Both the position numbers and the translations under genes were made by a program. The notes below the pieces were generated by a model that had not been told where the DNA came from, ran no database searches, and worked only from the letters and a program-made list of their open reading frames with translations. Positions 1-11,342 of a stretch of 64,000 bases of DNA are shown here, piece by piece (within the stretch, counting starts at the first letter, position 1; each line of letters starts with the position of its first letter). Source of the stretch: Codonopsis lanceolata (Eukaryota; Streptophyta; Magnoliopsida; Asterales; Campanulaceae); contig CM028381.1 of assembly GCA_013146195.2 (NCBI GenBank), positions 93,079,255-93,143,254 on the forward strand, in the 5' to 3' direction.

Positions 1-222
1 AAAGTAATGTAAATATTAAAATTGATCAATGAAATGAATGAGTAATTGAAAGATTTGCGCAGTAATTTTCAAATAGAAAAAAACTTAAAAAATGAAGTAA
101 TAAAATTATTAATAGATATAAATTAATAGGAACTCATTGTCAGTATCATGATATAATGATCGATGGTGTAAAAAAAATTATACTGTCGGTGGATGAACCT
201 TATCAATTAATAGTTACAGATA

Positions 223-2214
223 CTCCTTCCGTTCTGGTAAAATAATCAACTAATCCATTTTTAGATATTTTATTTAAAGAGTCTTGATTAGCTCAAGATT
301 TTCACGAATTTTCCATTAAATTTTGTTTGATTTTGTGTTATTTTTGAGTTGATTATACTTTGAAAATATTACTATTTGTGTATTTACGTTTTAATGTAGG
401 TTTCAAAGATATAATCGAGTATTCTTGATATTTAGCACAAAATTTGAGACAATTCCAGGTTGTAAATTGAGTTACAAATCATTCGGGTAAAGTCCGTTGA
501 AGTCTGTTACATTAGAATCCCAAGGCAAAATGTGGCTAACGGAGGACTAACTGGGCTAACAAAGGACCAGATTGCAAGAGCTGGGGGGCAAAGGACCTAC
601 GCCAGCCACCCTCAGAAATCCAGGGGCACTGACGTATAATTCAGAAGTCCAGGGGCACCGGTACAAATCCCTTGAAGTATTTCATTTTTTGCGCTGTCGA
701 TCATTCTGCGCGCCACGTCACGCTTCCCCAGTTCCCCTCCAGCAAAGCGCACAACCCGCGTGTCCTGCTTGGATCCAAATACGCCCAGCCCCAGATCCAA
801 CCCATTTCATCCCTCACTCTGCCCGCTTCCCTTACTCATCCAACTCCATGCCCATTTCATCTCTAGGTAACCTACGTCCTTCACCTGGGCAGCCCATTCG
901 TCGAGCCTTGATCCATCTCCTTTCCTTCTTCCATTTTAGCCCCTAAGCTCCAATATCTTTCCCACTTTACCCCGTAAAGGCTGTTGGCCCTTCTAGTGGC
1001 AGCAGCCCCCTATTTTCCACGATGCGTCCAACAACCGATCAATATTGAAAGTTTGGAGCAACAAATCAATAGTTAAGAAAATTTTTGCAAGTAATTTCAA
1101 CCCTAGTTTTACACTTTCTTCGGTTTAATTCTTCCGATCTCTATTTTATGATATTTGTTATAATTTTTAGGGTTTAATATCTTGTAATTGTTGAATTAGA
1201 TTTATGTTTAATTTATTTATAGAATGCAATTATTTTCTATACCAAATGTAGTGTTTTGATTTAATCTCTCACTTTATTAAGTACACATTCATGCTCGATT
1301 ATTATTTTTTTGAACTTGATTATTTTAATTTATTGGCCATTAATTAAAAGGTTTTAGAAATGTTTAGGATCCGTAAGAGCTCACTTTACATTTCGAACAA
1401 ATCAATTTAATAGTTGGTGTTTTATTGACACACACCAATAGTCATTGTGAGAATTTGGTTTGACACGACATCAATCCACCTTAGCCATTCGCGAGATAGG
1501 AGAGATTAAGATTGTTATAAGATGTGAGAGCCCGTAGTTAACTAATTTTATGTTCTCGGGTACCGATGTGATTGTAGAAAAATAGAGAGAATATCTTTTT
1601 GTGAAGTATTATCATAGAGGAGATCTTGCATAGATAGTCATTGGGTGTTTGTTTTGGCATGCAACTATTTTCTCCTATGTTATAAGATGCGAGAGCCCGT
1701 AACAAAAAGTTGTAGCTTGATTTACTATAAGATGGGAGAGTCCGTAGTTGATAATATAGCGCGCCCGAGACTTGAGTTAAAGAAAAGTAGAGAGTGGATT
1801 AAATTAGACACCGGTTAGACTATAAATATCACATTCATATTTTTTAAATCTTGATTTGATGTTGCCAAACCACTTCCGTGCTAGTGTAATTTTAATTACT
1901 TTTTTTAGTTTGTTTATATTTTTATTTTTAATTCATTTTCTTTTAGCTCTAATACAATTATTTAGCCCACTTTTGGTATTTAGTTGTAGAGGAAATTACA
2001 TGCATTCTCTCTGGGATCGATACTTGTACCTAATATATTTTATTACTTGAAACGATCGGGTATTCTTGTATGCATTACGTTTTTGCGCACATCAACTCTA
2101 CTTTCAAAATTAAGGCATAAAAGTTTCATTGTATTACTAATGATCTACTAAAACTATCATTTTCTTAAAAAAATTGACTTTCAAACGGGGAATATTTGTC
2201 CGGAATGGAGGGAG
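223..2214. mobile_element. Stowaway-type MITE split by a solo LTR
   Basis: The ends are inverted repeats: 'ctccttccgttctgg' at the left and 'ccggaatggagggag' at the right, flanked by TA on both sides (221-222 and 2215-2216), as for Stowaway/mariner MITEs. Removing the solo LTR at 285-2094 leaves a MITE of about 180 bp, a usual size. The related repeat at 45061-45090 has an uninterrupted 'aga-tatatattaa' at the matching point, which is the empty site. It is non-coding. Confidence 0.85.
285..2094 (+). mobile_element. Solo LTR, about 1.8 kb
   Basis: This starts TGATTAGC and ends CACATCA. It aligns along its length with the second solo LTR at 9192-11213; both begin with 'caagatt..cacgaatttt' and share the 3' part 'gggatcga..ttattacttga'. 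The flanks 'agtct' (280-284) and 'actct' (2095-2099) look like a decayed 5-bp target duplication. It contains repeats of 'ataagatgcgagagcccgta' near 1515, 1680 and 1722. No internal gag-pol region is attached. Short open frames inside it do not resemble proteins. The LTR type fits Ty3/gypsy, but the lineage is not certain. Confidence 0.75.
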
Positions 2215-2499
2215 TATATATTAATTAAAAAAAAAGTTAACATAAATTTATCCCGTAAATAACTTGTATAAATAAAATTGTGGGGAATTGAAATTGATGA
2301 GACTGAAAGAGTTTTAGACAAATTAAACTTGTATAAATTAAATATAATAAAACCTGGTTTTAAATTAAGTTATATTTGACAAAAACAAATTTTTTTCTTA
2401 TTTTACAGAAAGTTGACACGTGATAGACATTTCACCGATAATTACCACGTGACATCAGAAGTTCTATTTTAATAATAATTAATTGAATAGATTGGAATT

Positions 2500-3085
2500 C
2501 ATCATTCAAATGGGTAATTGAAAGATTTGCATATGAACATTCATTAGGAAAAAAACTTAAAATAAAGTAAGTAATAATTATTAATTAATAAATATTGATT
2601 AATTAGTAATTTTTCTGGTGATATTGATCAATTTTAACTTAAGTCATCATGTTTCGATAGTGACTTCTGTTTGTAGTAATTAATAAAACAAATTCATCCA
2701 CCTGCAATCTTTTTTTACAAAAATGACATTTGAACACTACACCAATGGGTCATAATCCAAGGTCGCTTGTGTAAAAAGGATTTTACACAAATTGATTAAA
2801 ATTTTACTTAGTTAATAATTAATATAAATTGATTAATAGAAAAAATAATTAGCATAAAATTATCATGTAAATAACTTGTATAAATTAAATAGTATAAAGA
2901 GATGAAAATAGACGATAATTGAAAAGTTTTTGTCAAATTAAACTTCTATAAATTAAATAGGATAAAAATTGGTTTTCAATTAAACTATATTTGATAAAAA
3001 CAAAAACAAAATTTTGTTTTATTTTTTAAAAAACTGTCACATGGCAACCATTTTACAAAAAAGCTAGACTACTCAACGTCCTAAT
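2500..3085 (-). mobile_element. Helitron-family repeat, second copy
   Basis: A further copy of the repeat seen at 1-222/2217-2500 follows it directly. Shared words are 'ggtaattgaaagatttgc', 'gtaaataacttgtataaat', 'caaattaaacttctataaat' and 'aactgtcacatgg'. It is AT-rich and non-coding. Its ends are not clear. Confidence 0.5.
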
Positions 3086-3527
3086 AAATCATATTTTATA
3101 AAATTTTCAAAATATTAAGGATGTTTATAAAAAGTCTGATTTACCCTTATTTAATTATAATTATTATTGAAAAGTTACATAATTATTTTTTTGGGAAAAA
3201 TACGAAAACATATTATTTATATACAAATATTACTTTATCTATTTATATACAAATACTAATTTATCTAGTTCTATTATTTACATATAATATGCAAAAACAT
3301 AATAATAATATTATCTACATTTATGCTAAATAAACTAATTATCGCATTATTTTTGGATGATATTAATAATATAATTTATCTATTATTATTATTTTAACTA
3401 CGAGACAGAATAATAAAAAGGTACCTACCTCTTGTAGGGTGAAATTTGATTTCGGTATATATGCCTAGGCTTTAGCCCAGTAGGCGCTCGTACTTTTTGG
3501 TTGCTCGAAAGAGAAATTCTTTTTGTT

Positions 3528-3650
3528 GTTGTTGTACCATAATCATTGTTGTTGTTGTATCATCATCATTGTTGTTTTATCATCATCATTGTTTTTGTAT
3601 CATCATCATCATTGTTGTTGTATCATCATCATCATCATTGTTGTTATCCG
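3528..3650. repeat. Compound microsatellite (TTG/ATC)
   Basis: Interspersed runs of ttg and atc triplets ('attgttgttgtatcatcatc' type) are repeated about five times with growing atc runs. Confidence 0.9.
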
Positions 3651-3902
3651 GGCAGCGTGATCGCACCTTTTGACTTTTAGATCGGCTTGCGGGGGCGAGG
3701 AATGAGGGGGTTCGCTTGGGCAAGGGAGGAGGCTACCAAAAGGCAAGAGGTCGGGGAGCCGAAGGCTCAAGGGCTCGGTTGCACACAAGGCAATGGAGGA
3801 GGAAGCTGGGAGCCTTGATCACTTCACGAATGAAGGGAGAAGAAGGAAGGAGGAAGCCTGGGAGGAGAAGGTTGGGGTTTAGAAATGAGGAGGAAGAGAC
3901 CT

Positions 3903-3911
3903 CCTTTTATA
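3903..3911 (-). promoter_or_regulatory. TATA box of the minus-strand LTR
   Basis: On the minus strand the sequence reads TATAAAAGG about 340 nt inside the LTR. The related LTRs have TATAAATA at the same relative place (14356, 33576 and 36084). Confidence 0.6.
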
Positions 3912-4439
3912 GAGAAAACCGAGCCAGGCAATCGGGTCAAGGGATGCATGTATGGGTTGTACCATGAGCAATAAAATACATCCATACAGCATAGCCAGTG
4001 CACTAACTGGAAGAAGGCACTAATCAAAATGGGGCGTGGCACATGAAAGTTTTGGTGTTGTGCCCTGACTTGCTTTCCTTCACAAATTTGAGCTTTTTCA
4101 TTTTGCTCCTCTATCAAGTTATCTTTTCATTTGATCATTCTACACCCCCCCTGAAAGGCTAATATAAAGTAACGTCTGTTATGCCTTTCATATAACAAGT
4201 ATATTTTTGGACATTTTAGGAAATGAGGGGTAGGAAATCGGGGTATCTACAGAGCCCTCAATGACGGAGTTTGTAAGTGAACGTAAAGTCCAAAAACAGA
4301 CGAACATCGTTGATAAAATAGATTCCCAATTTCGAGACATTGTATCAAATGGGAAATTTTTTAAAATTTGAAGGTGCTTTGCGATACAAGTTGAGCAGTG
4401 ATCACGATCTCCCCCTCCTCTCTTCTTCTTCTTCTTCTC

Positions 4440-5280
4440 CTTTTTTTTGTACCATACCCAGAACTCGGGCTATATACCCTTCATGGAAATTGGTTTGCAA
4501 TCAGATATTTTGATCAAGATTCTTTTTTTCGCATCATTTCCAGGACCAAGGGTTTATACTCCTTATGACAATGATTAGAAATTAGAGATATCGGCCAAGA
4601 TTAATTTTCCCTTTTTTTTTTGGTACTATTCCAAGGACTCGGGGTATATACCCCTCCTGGAAATTGGTTTGCAATAAAATATTTTGACCAAGATTCCTTT
4701 CTCGCACCATTTCAGGACCCGAGGTTTATACCCCTTATGGAAATGATTAGAAATTAGAGATATCGGCTAAGATTCTTTTTTCCTTTTTTTGTACCATTCC
4801 CAAGACTCGGGGTATATAACCCTCCTGGAAATTTGTTTGCAATCAGAGATTTTGACCAAGATTCCTTTCTCACACCATTTGCGGGACCCGGGGTTTATAC
4901 CCCTTAGGGAAATGACTAGAAATCAGATATATTTGCCAAGATTCTTTTTTCCTTTTTTTTGTACCATTCCCACGATTCGGGGTATATACCCCTCCTGGAA
5001 ATGATCAGTAACCAGAGATTTCAAATGACATTGTTGTACCATTTTCGGGGTATATATCCCTAATGGAAATGATTAGTGACAGAGATTTAAATCGAGATTG
5101 TTGTACCATTTCTGGGGTATGTACCCCTAATGGAAATGATTAGTGACAGAGATTTGTTGTACCATTTTCGGGGTATATACCCCTAATGGAAATGATTAGT
5201 GACAAAGATTTTAACCTAGATTGTTAAACCATTTTCGGGGTACATACCCCTAATGGAAATTATTAATGACATAGATTTTT
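4440..5280. repeat. Tandem palindromic repeats before the LTR
   Basis: About ten repeats are centred on near-palindromes of the type ggggtatataccccc / ggggtttatacccct, each followed by 'ggaaat' and 'gatta'. Units are long (about 130 bp as alternating pairs) on the left and shorter (about 65 bp) on the right. They occupy the same place relative to the LTR as the repeats at 13838-14005 and 35027-35450 in the plus-strand elements, so they belong to the 3' untranslated part of the minus-strand retroelement. Confidence 0.85.
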
Positions 5281-5898
5281 TTTAGACATCATAATGATTT
5301 TTATTTTTATTTTGTGAAGTCATGTTACAATTTGCATTGCAATGTTGAACTTTGTTTTGAAAGAAAATGTGATGCATCATGAATGTGACATTTTAATAAT
5401 GTAATGTTATATGGAATATGGGATTTTAAAGTGCGATGCATTTGAAAGAAATAAGGGATTTTAACATGCTATATACAGTATGAGAAATATCAAAATTCTT
5501 AATGAGAATGAACTTTTAAATGTATGCAATAGTTAATATGAAATGTAGGTACCTGTTGTTATTCATGTGGTGATGTTTTGTGTGGATAGATGTTGTGTTG
5601 TCGAGTCGGGGGCCGTTGCAGCTAACTTTCCTTTGATGGGCGTTAACTTCCATTAAGTAACCGTTGTTGGAGAGGCTAACTCGCAAGCTTAAGCAACTGA
5701 TGGATTTAAGTGTGCAGATCAAAATCTCGATGGAGGCCAAGGAAAATTCCGTCCCCTTTTGTGCGTTCAGTAGCAGCAACTCAACAGACTTCGTTTGTTT
5801 TTCTCCATTGAAGTCGTCGCCTTCCTCCTTTCTTAATCTTCCTCAAACTTCTTTATTTCTTCACCATTTCTCTTCAAATCAGTTGCATTGTGTATATA

Positions 5899-6593
5899 AC
5901 GGCTTCGTCTTTGCGACCCCGTAAAGGAAAAGCTCCGGCAAGCTCCGAATCGGGTCGAAGAAATCATGGTGAAAAATCTTTGTTGAGGAATGCCAAGCAA
6001 TATGAGTTATCCACAGACGATTGGGAGAATATTCGTAGAGATCCAACACTCACGTCTCTACTTTGGCTCCATCCACTGTAAGTTTTCAATTTTTGTTCAA
6101 ACCCATTTTGTTCGAAATTTTGAATTTTGAATTTTTGTCGGATGATTTTGTGTTGTTGTTTGTTGAATTTCCTGCAATGTTAGTACGTAAGGGCAATATA
6201 TATAGACATAACAAAACAATTTATAGCAGAATACATATTTTTTCTAAAGAAAGAATGTCAATTGTGTGTATGTTGACTGTGTATTGTGCTTACTTTGACT
6301 GTGTATATGAATGTAATAAAATGCAAATCTATCTAACATAAAAATATGATTGTGTAGAGGGATGTAATGAGATGGCAGATTCGTGTTTTAATTTTCATTG
6401 CGACTTTGTGTGTGCACAATTTTTGTGGTCAAAGTTGATAGAAAAGCATGCTATACGTTTGACTATTTGACCCTGCGAATTAATTAAGAAAATATTAACA
6501 ATGCTATGTGCAAAAAAAAAAATGCTTCATGTGATATTGTTTCTAGGAACAGAACCGGGTGACTTTAAGATTCAAACAAATAAATAAATTATT

Positions 6594-6660
<67 letters not shown>

Positions 6661-8640
6661 GTTATTATTTATTGACATCATCCAATATTATTAAAAATAA
6701 ATAAAACATTTGCGTACTTTTGCTTAAATATACAGAAAGATGAGATATTAAATATTTACGCATGATAGATGTGCGATCAAAGTATTTAAACATGCATCAC
6801 AAATAAACAAATAAAATTTTATGTGTGAAAATGAAAAAAATATTTATCACATGTGTGTTAAATGGGGCGTAAGAAATGTAAGATGTTGTATGTATGTACA
6901 TGAGAAACATAAAAAATATGTTATCCATGGCATATGGTCAGAAATAAAATGTCAGACATAGACAATAATAATAAAAAGATGTGTGCAAATAGTAAAAATC
7001 AAAATCTGTGTGTGGGTGTCTTGAGCAGAATTTTGTGCAAGCATGTATATTTGTGTGTGTGTTAATGAATGTTTGTGCGGTTTTCTTTTCAGTTCGCAAA
7101 GACCTGACTCACCTTCATGCCAGTGCATAGAATCTACATAAGATATATGAGTCGATCCCATCACGGACGAAACTCCTCGTGGAGTAGATGGGGTTTGGTT
7201 CCTTTCATGAGAGTCGTGGATTCATTCCATATTTATCTGTCTATACATGAGGTTTTGAGGGAGTATTGGTGGAATACTACCCATACCTTCCATTTTACTT
7301 GGGGTGAGATGACCATCTAGCCGACGTCGCGGCGATTACCGACATCCTGACGGGACTCGGCATTGGTCTCGCACTGGATAATGACTTGCGATTTAACCCA
7401 GAGGAGGTGAGTAATCTGCTGGGCTTGGAGCCCGAATACAAGAACGAAGATGAGATCCGCATTGCTAGCGTGAAATGGTGGCTTGAAGAGAACGCTCAGT
7501 TTGTGGACGATGCAGATGACGAATCTGTAGCCTATGTGACTCGGCATTTCTCTTTTTCTTCTTGGGCACCACCTTGTTTGCCAATGCGTCTACTACGCTG
7601 TGGGTATCTCTTCTGGCAAGTCTCCACGATCTGTATGCCGTCTCGCAGTATGACTGGGGGAAGGAAGGTTTGGCTACACTTTATTTCTCTATGGATCAGG
7701 CATGTCATAATAGCGTGACGAACCTGACCGGCTTTTCCGTCGACTAGGAGGTAAAATTTTAATGTACATTCTTGTTTGTATTTTATGTACTTGTATTATT
7801 ATTTTTTTGTTATTATTTTCTGATGACTTTTTTTTCTTTTGTTTGTTTTTCTTTTCAGGTGTGGGCTTACGCCGTGTTTGATTTTGCTCAGTTCCCTTGC
7901 TAAGTTCTGCTTCAGGCGCCTCCTTTCTTTGTGGAGTATCTCGAGAGCAACTAGGTGCAGGTTGGACGGTGTACTCCTCTGTTATATGAGGATATTGGGC
8001 GGACTGCTATTGACCAGTCCCGCGTTAACTTAGTCAACTTCTTCCCTTGGCGAGGACTGTATGCTCATTACTTGACCACTGTGGAGATGATTAGTCGTGC
8101 ATATTGATGAGATCAGTGAAGTGCGACTCTATGTATCTAGGAGAGCGGGTTAACCATCAACACTCTGCTGCTATAGTGGCAGTAGTGACACCACCGGCTC
8201 CTGCGCCATGGATGATCGTGCCATAGTTCATTCCGAGAAAATATCAATATATTGCCAGTACATTGTCCTTGCTGAGGCGTATCCGGGCATACCATATCTA
8301 GAGTTTCTCAGGACCATTCTTCACCCGAGCCCTACTCGACGTGCCTTAGATGCCGTTTGAACTTCTCGTCATGTTGCGGAGATTCCACCTATGGCTTACA
8401 TCCCCTCTCGGGTTCTTGTCGACGTATAATATTTGCAAGGGGGAAGATATGTTAACTACCCTGTGCCGGACGTTAGTGTCCTTAACGTGTATGAAATCCC
8501 AGATCGAGTGCAGGCGGTATATTATTTATTTATGTATTTTATTTTATTGTGCATGCATGCAATTATTGTATTTTTTACTGTATGGGTTGTATGTGTCAGG
8601 TGGTCACTTCGTCTTAACTTAGGCTGCTGAAGACGTTTTC
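5899..8640 (+). pseudogene. Decayed plant mobile domain (PMD) gene with introns
   Basis: Exon 1 (5899-6077) codes a basic N-terminus (ASSLRPRKGKAP). It matches the 180-nt first exons at 13238-13417 and 31460-31639, but is one base short and its start ATG reads ACG. A GTAAGT donor follows at 6078, and 'ttttcttttcag' ends intron 1 at 7092. Exon 2 (7093-7750) carries the PMD signature: RVVDSFHIYL and LREYWWNTTHTFHFTWGEMT near 7207-7316, then DVAAITDILTGLGIG after a frameshift and GTTLFANASTTLWVSLLASL near 7562-7625. A second intron (7751-7858) precedes VWAYAVF, and a third is likely at 8517-8599. Several stops and frameshifts disrupt the frame. PMD proteins relate to MAIN/MAIL1 of Arabidopsis, and a subset is carried by Ty3/gypsy elements. 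This copy runs antisense to its host retroelement and looks non-functional. Confidence 0.75.
6590..6658. repeat. (ATT)n microsatellite
   Basis: An uninterrupted att/tta triplet run of about 65 bp lies within intron 1 of the PMD pseudogene. Confidence 0.95.
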
Positions 8641-8649
8641 GGTCTCACC

Positions 8650-9191
8650 ATGTTGTATCAACGGGCGAAGGACGAGCTTTCATGTCACTATCAGTCACGC
8701 CAGGTGCCAAGATGGTGACGACGAGGCCGGTGGATCGCGCCTAAAAGTCCCTCGGGTGATGGGGGATGGTACCAGCAATCCTGGGCTACAAAATAAATGT
8801 ATTCTAATTATTTTGTTTTGTATGTATTTATATTTATGCAAACCTATATATATATATTTATGAACAAAGAATTAATTTTAATTTCTGCGATGCATCCTAA
8901 TTAATAGTGTATGTGAGACCCAAGAAATTAATTAATTTGTTGTGCTCACCGCACCTGGGTGTGGTGATAATTTGGGTAACCGTTTTTGGGCTAAAAGTAA
9001 AGTTTGAGGCGACTGTATTAGGGAGGGATGCTAAGGGACGACCCCTCCCTTTCTTTCCTTCACAAATGCAGAAGATAGTTTAGGCAGTAGGTTACAGATA
9101 CAGTAGTGAATGTGCCTGCAGGATGAAGACTTTCGGGGCCAATGCTAGGTAAATGTCCATAGGGAATAAAGGAGAGGGGGCCCAGTACATG
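8650..9191. other. 3' flank of the PMD pseudogene, nothing coding seen
   Basis: A decayed PMD tail continues to about 8790, followed by AT-rich sequence with a short (AT)n run near 8850. A purine-rich stretch (9169-9183) lies just before the solo LTR. I recognise no gene here. Confidence 0.6.
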
Positions 9192-11213
9192 TGATGAGCC
9201 CAAGATTTCCACGAATTTTCCCGGGAATTTTCTTTGATTTTGTGTTATTTTTGAATTAATTATACTTTGGAAATATTATTATTTGTGTTTTTGTGCTTAA
9301 TGTAGGTTTCCAAGCATAATCGAGCTTTTATACGGTGTTTAACACAAAGTTCGAGACAATTCCGGGCTTAAAAGTTGTTTTAGAAATTATTTGGTCAATG
9401 CCCGTTAAGTCCATCAAGGTTCCAAGGCATTCAGAGGCTGAAAAAAGCTAACGGAGGACTTAAATGCAAATCTGGAAGGAGGTTGGAAGGCGGCACCAAT
9501 TTTTGAAAGCTTAGGGGCACCGGAGAAATTAATAGAAGTTCAGGGAGGCCACCGCAATTTTCTGAAGACTCCAGCGCGTTGTCGCTCAACTAGCGGTGCC
9601 ACTTGTCGAATTCTGTCGCGCCTCCTCCACTCACGCGACCCGCATCCTCTCCTTGGATCCGGTTAGCCCGCGTCTTGCTCCAGCCCAGCCATGCCCACCA
9701 ACCGCCCTTCCAGCCCACTTACTCTCACACCACAAGCTCGTTTCATCCTTGGGTGACCGGCGTCCCATTCCTTTGGGCTGCCCCTGCTCCACCGCGACCC
9801 AGCCCCCTTTTCTTTCCGTATTTTGCCCTTAAATCTCCTTTGTCCTACCGAAAATACCCCTTTGCCCTTCCAGCCTTTGTTGCCTTCTCTGTTAATATTC
9901 AGGCAGCCATCAATTCAATTCAACAAGCCCCATTTACGGGCATTAGCCCTAAATGGGGCACCAGCCCCCATTTCCACCATTTTCATCCAAAATCTTTGAT
10001 GCTTGATCACATTGAAGGTTTGGAGGTTCAAATCAAGGGCCAAAGACGCACTTGCAAAAGATTTCAACCCCGGATTTGCGATTTTTCGGTTCAATTCTTT
10101 CTACTTATATTTTTAGATATTTGTTATGTTTTCTTGGGTTGATTTATTTTGTAAATGTTGATTTGGTTTGTGCTTAAAATATTTATGGAATGCAATTATT
10201 TTTCTATGTTAAATGTAGTGTTTTAATTTATTTTATTTCTTTATTTAGTACACAAGCATGTTGGTTATTATTTTGTGAAATTAATGCTTTTAATTATCTG
10301 GTCAATAATTAAATGATTTTAGAAATATTTAGGATCCGCGAGAGCCACCTATTTATTTCGGACCAATCAATTTAATAGTTGGTGTTTTGTGACACACACC
10401 GATAGCCAAAGTGAGACTAGATTTGACACGCGATCGAACCACCTTAGCCATTCGCGAGGTCGGGGAGATTAGGGTTGACTATAAGATGCGAGAGCCCGTA
10501 GTTAGCCAATTTAATTGTCTCGGCTACCAACATGACTTGTAGAAAAATATAGAGAGATTCTTTTTGCGAAGTATTACCCATGCGCTTGGTTATTATTGTG
10601 TTTTCTTAATGCTTTTAATGGCGTAGCGAACCATTAGATGATCACTAGAATGATAGGATACGAAGCGAAAGCCCTTCCTGTTATTCCGAATCACAATAGT
10701 AGTTTGCGTGGCGTGAGACCGAAAGGAGATCGCGCGTAGAAAGTCGTAGGATGCTTGTTTACACATGCAGTTATTTTCTCCCATGTGTTATGTGTTGTGA
10801 TGATATGAGCCCGTAGCAAGGTTGAGAGATAGCTAGATTTGTTATACGTAGCGAAAGCCCGTAGCGAATAAAATAGCGCTCCGACTACCAAGACTTGAGT
10901 TAAAGAAAAGCAAAAAGAGAATTAAATTAAAACACCGGCTAGTCTAGAAATAATGCGTTCCTATATTTTTATCTTGATTTGTTGTTGCCAAACCACCTCC
11001 GCAGTAGTTTTAGATTTAATTGCTTTCTAGGTTGTTTATATTTTTAGATTTTAATTTTATTTTATTTTCGCTCAAATATAATTAGTTAGCATAATTTCGG
11101 TACTTAGTTGGAGTGAGAATTACGCGCATTCCTCGTGGGATCGACTCGTACTTACGAACTTTATTACTTGATACGGCCGGATAATCTTGCCCGAGTTGCG
11201 TTCGCACACATCA
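9192..11213 (+). mobile_element. Solo LTR, about 2.0 kb, same family as 285-2094
   Basis: This starts TGATGAGCCC and ends CGCACACATCA. The 6-bp word tacatg lies next to both ends (9186-9191 and 11215-11220), consistent with a target-site duplication with one extra base at the right. It shares a collinear order with the LTR at 285-2094, including 'ggatccg', 'ttaatagttggtgtttt', 'ccaccttagccattcgcgag' and 'gggatcgactcgtac'. No gag-pol is attached, so it is a solo LTR left by LTR-LTR recombination. Open frames near 9600-10140 lie in its U3-like part and look like chance. Confidence 0.8.
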
Positions 11214-11342
11214 ATACATGCAATTCTAGGCGCCACGCCCCGACTTGCTTTTCTAGTTTGCCTTTTCTTTCCTTTTCTGTAATGTCGAGTTGATGTCTGC
11301 TATTATTTCCTTGTTTTTTCTGCTTTAAAAGACAACTCTGAT

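Larger units (their letters stand above)
1..2500 (-). mobile_element. Helitron-family repeat, interrupted copy
   Basis: Positions 1-222 and about 2217-2500 read together as one copy of a repeat that also occurs at about 2500-3085 and 44670-45195. Shared words include 'aattgaaagatttgc', 'cttatcaattaatagt' and 'gtaaataacttgtataaat'. In the copy at 44.5 kb this sequence lies just inside a Helitron-type 3' terminus (hairpin and CTAG at 44539, minus orientation), so the family is probably a non-autonomous Helitron whose end lies left of the window. It is interrupted by a MITE at 223-2214. No coding capacity is seen. Confidence 0.55.
3100..4251 (-). mobile_element. LTR of a minus-strand Tat/Ogre-type element
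   Basis: Read on the minus strand, the LTR begins at 4251 with 'tgtagataccccgatttc', close to the 'tgtagacaccccaatttcg' start of the LTRs at 14006, 33253 and 35759. The adjoining sequence at 4252-4330 matches the region just before those LTRs ('cgttgataaaatagattcc' corresponds to 'ctatttcttatcaacg' at 35.7 kb). A 'caagaggtaggtac' word near 3425 is shared with the LTR at 36.58 kb. The downstream end is lost in AT-rich sequence and the 3100 limit is approximate. A microsatellite has expanded inside it. Confidence 0.65.

Noticed and set aside
3528..3650. Regular spaced repeats, CRISPR-like at a glance
   Set aside because: Plain ttg/atc triplet microsatellite in a plant LTR; no spacers.
7386..7718. 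Intact PMD protein
   Set aside because: The frame is one piece of a gene broken by frameshifts and stops on both sides.
9596..10142. Proline-rich open frame of 179 codons
   Set aside because: Lies wholly inside a solo LTR, unlike any known protein, and is not preserved in the sister LTR at 285-2094.
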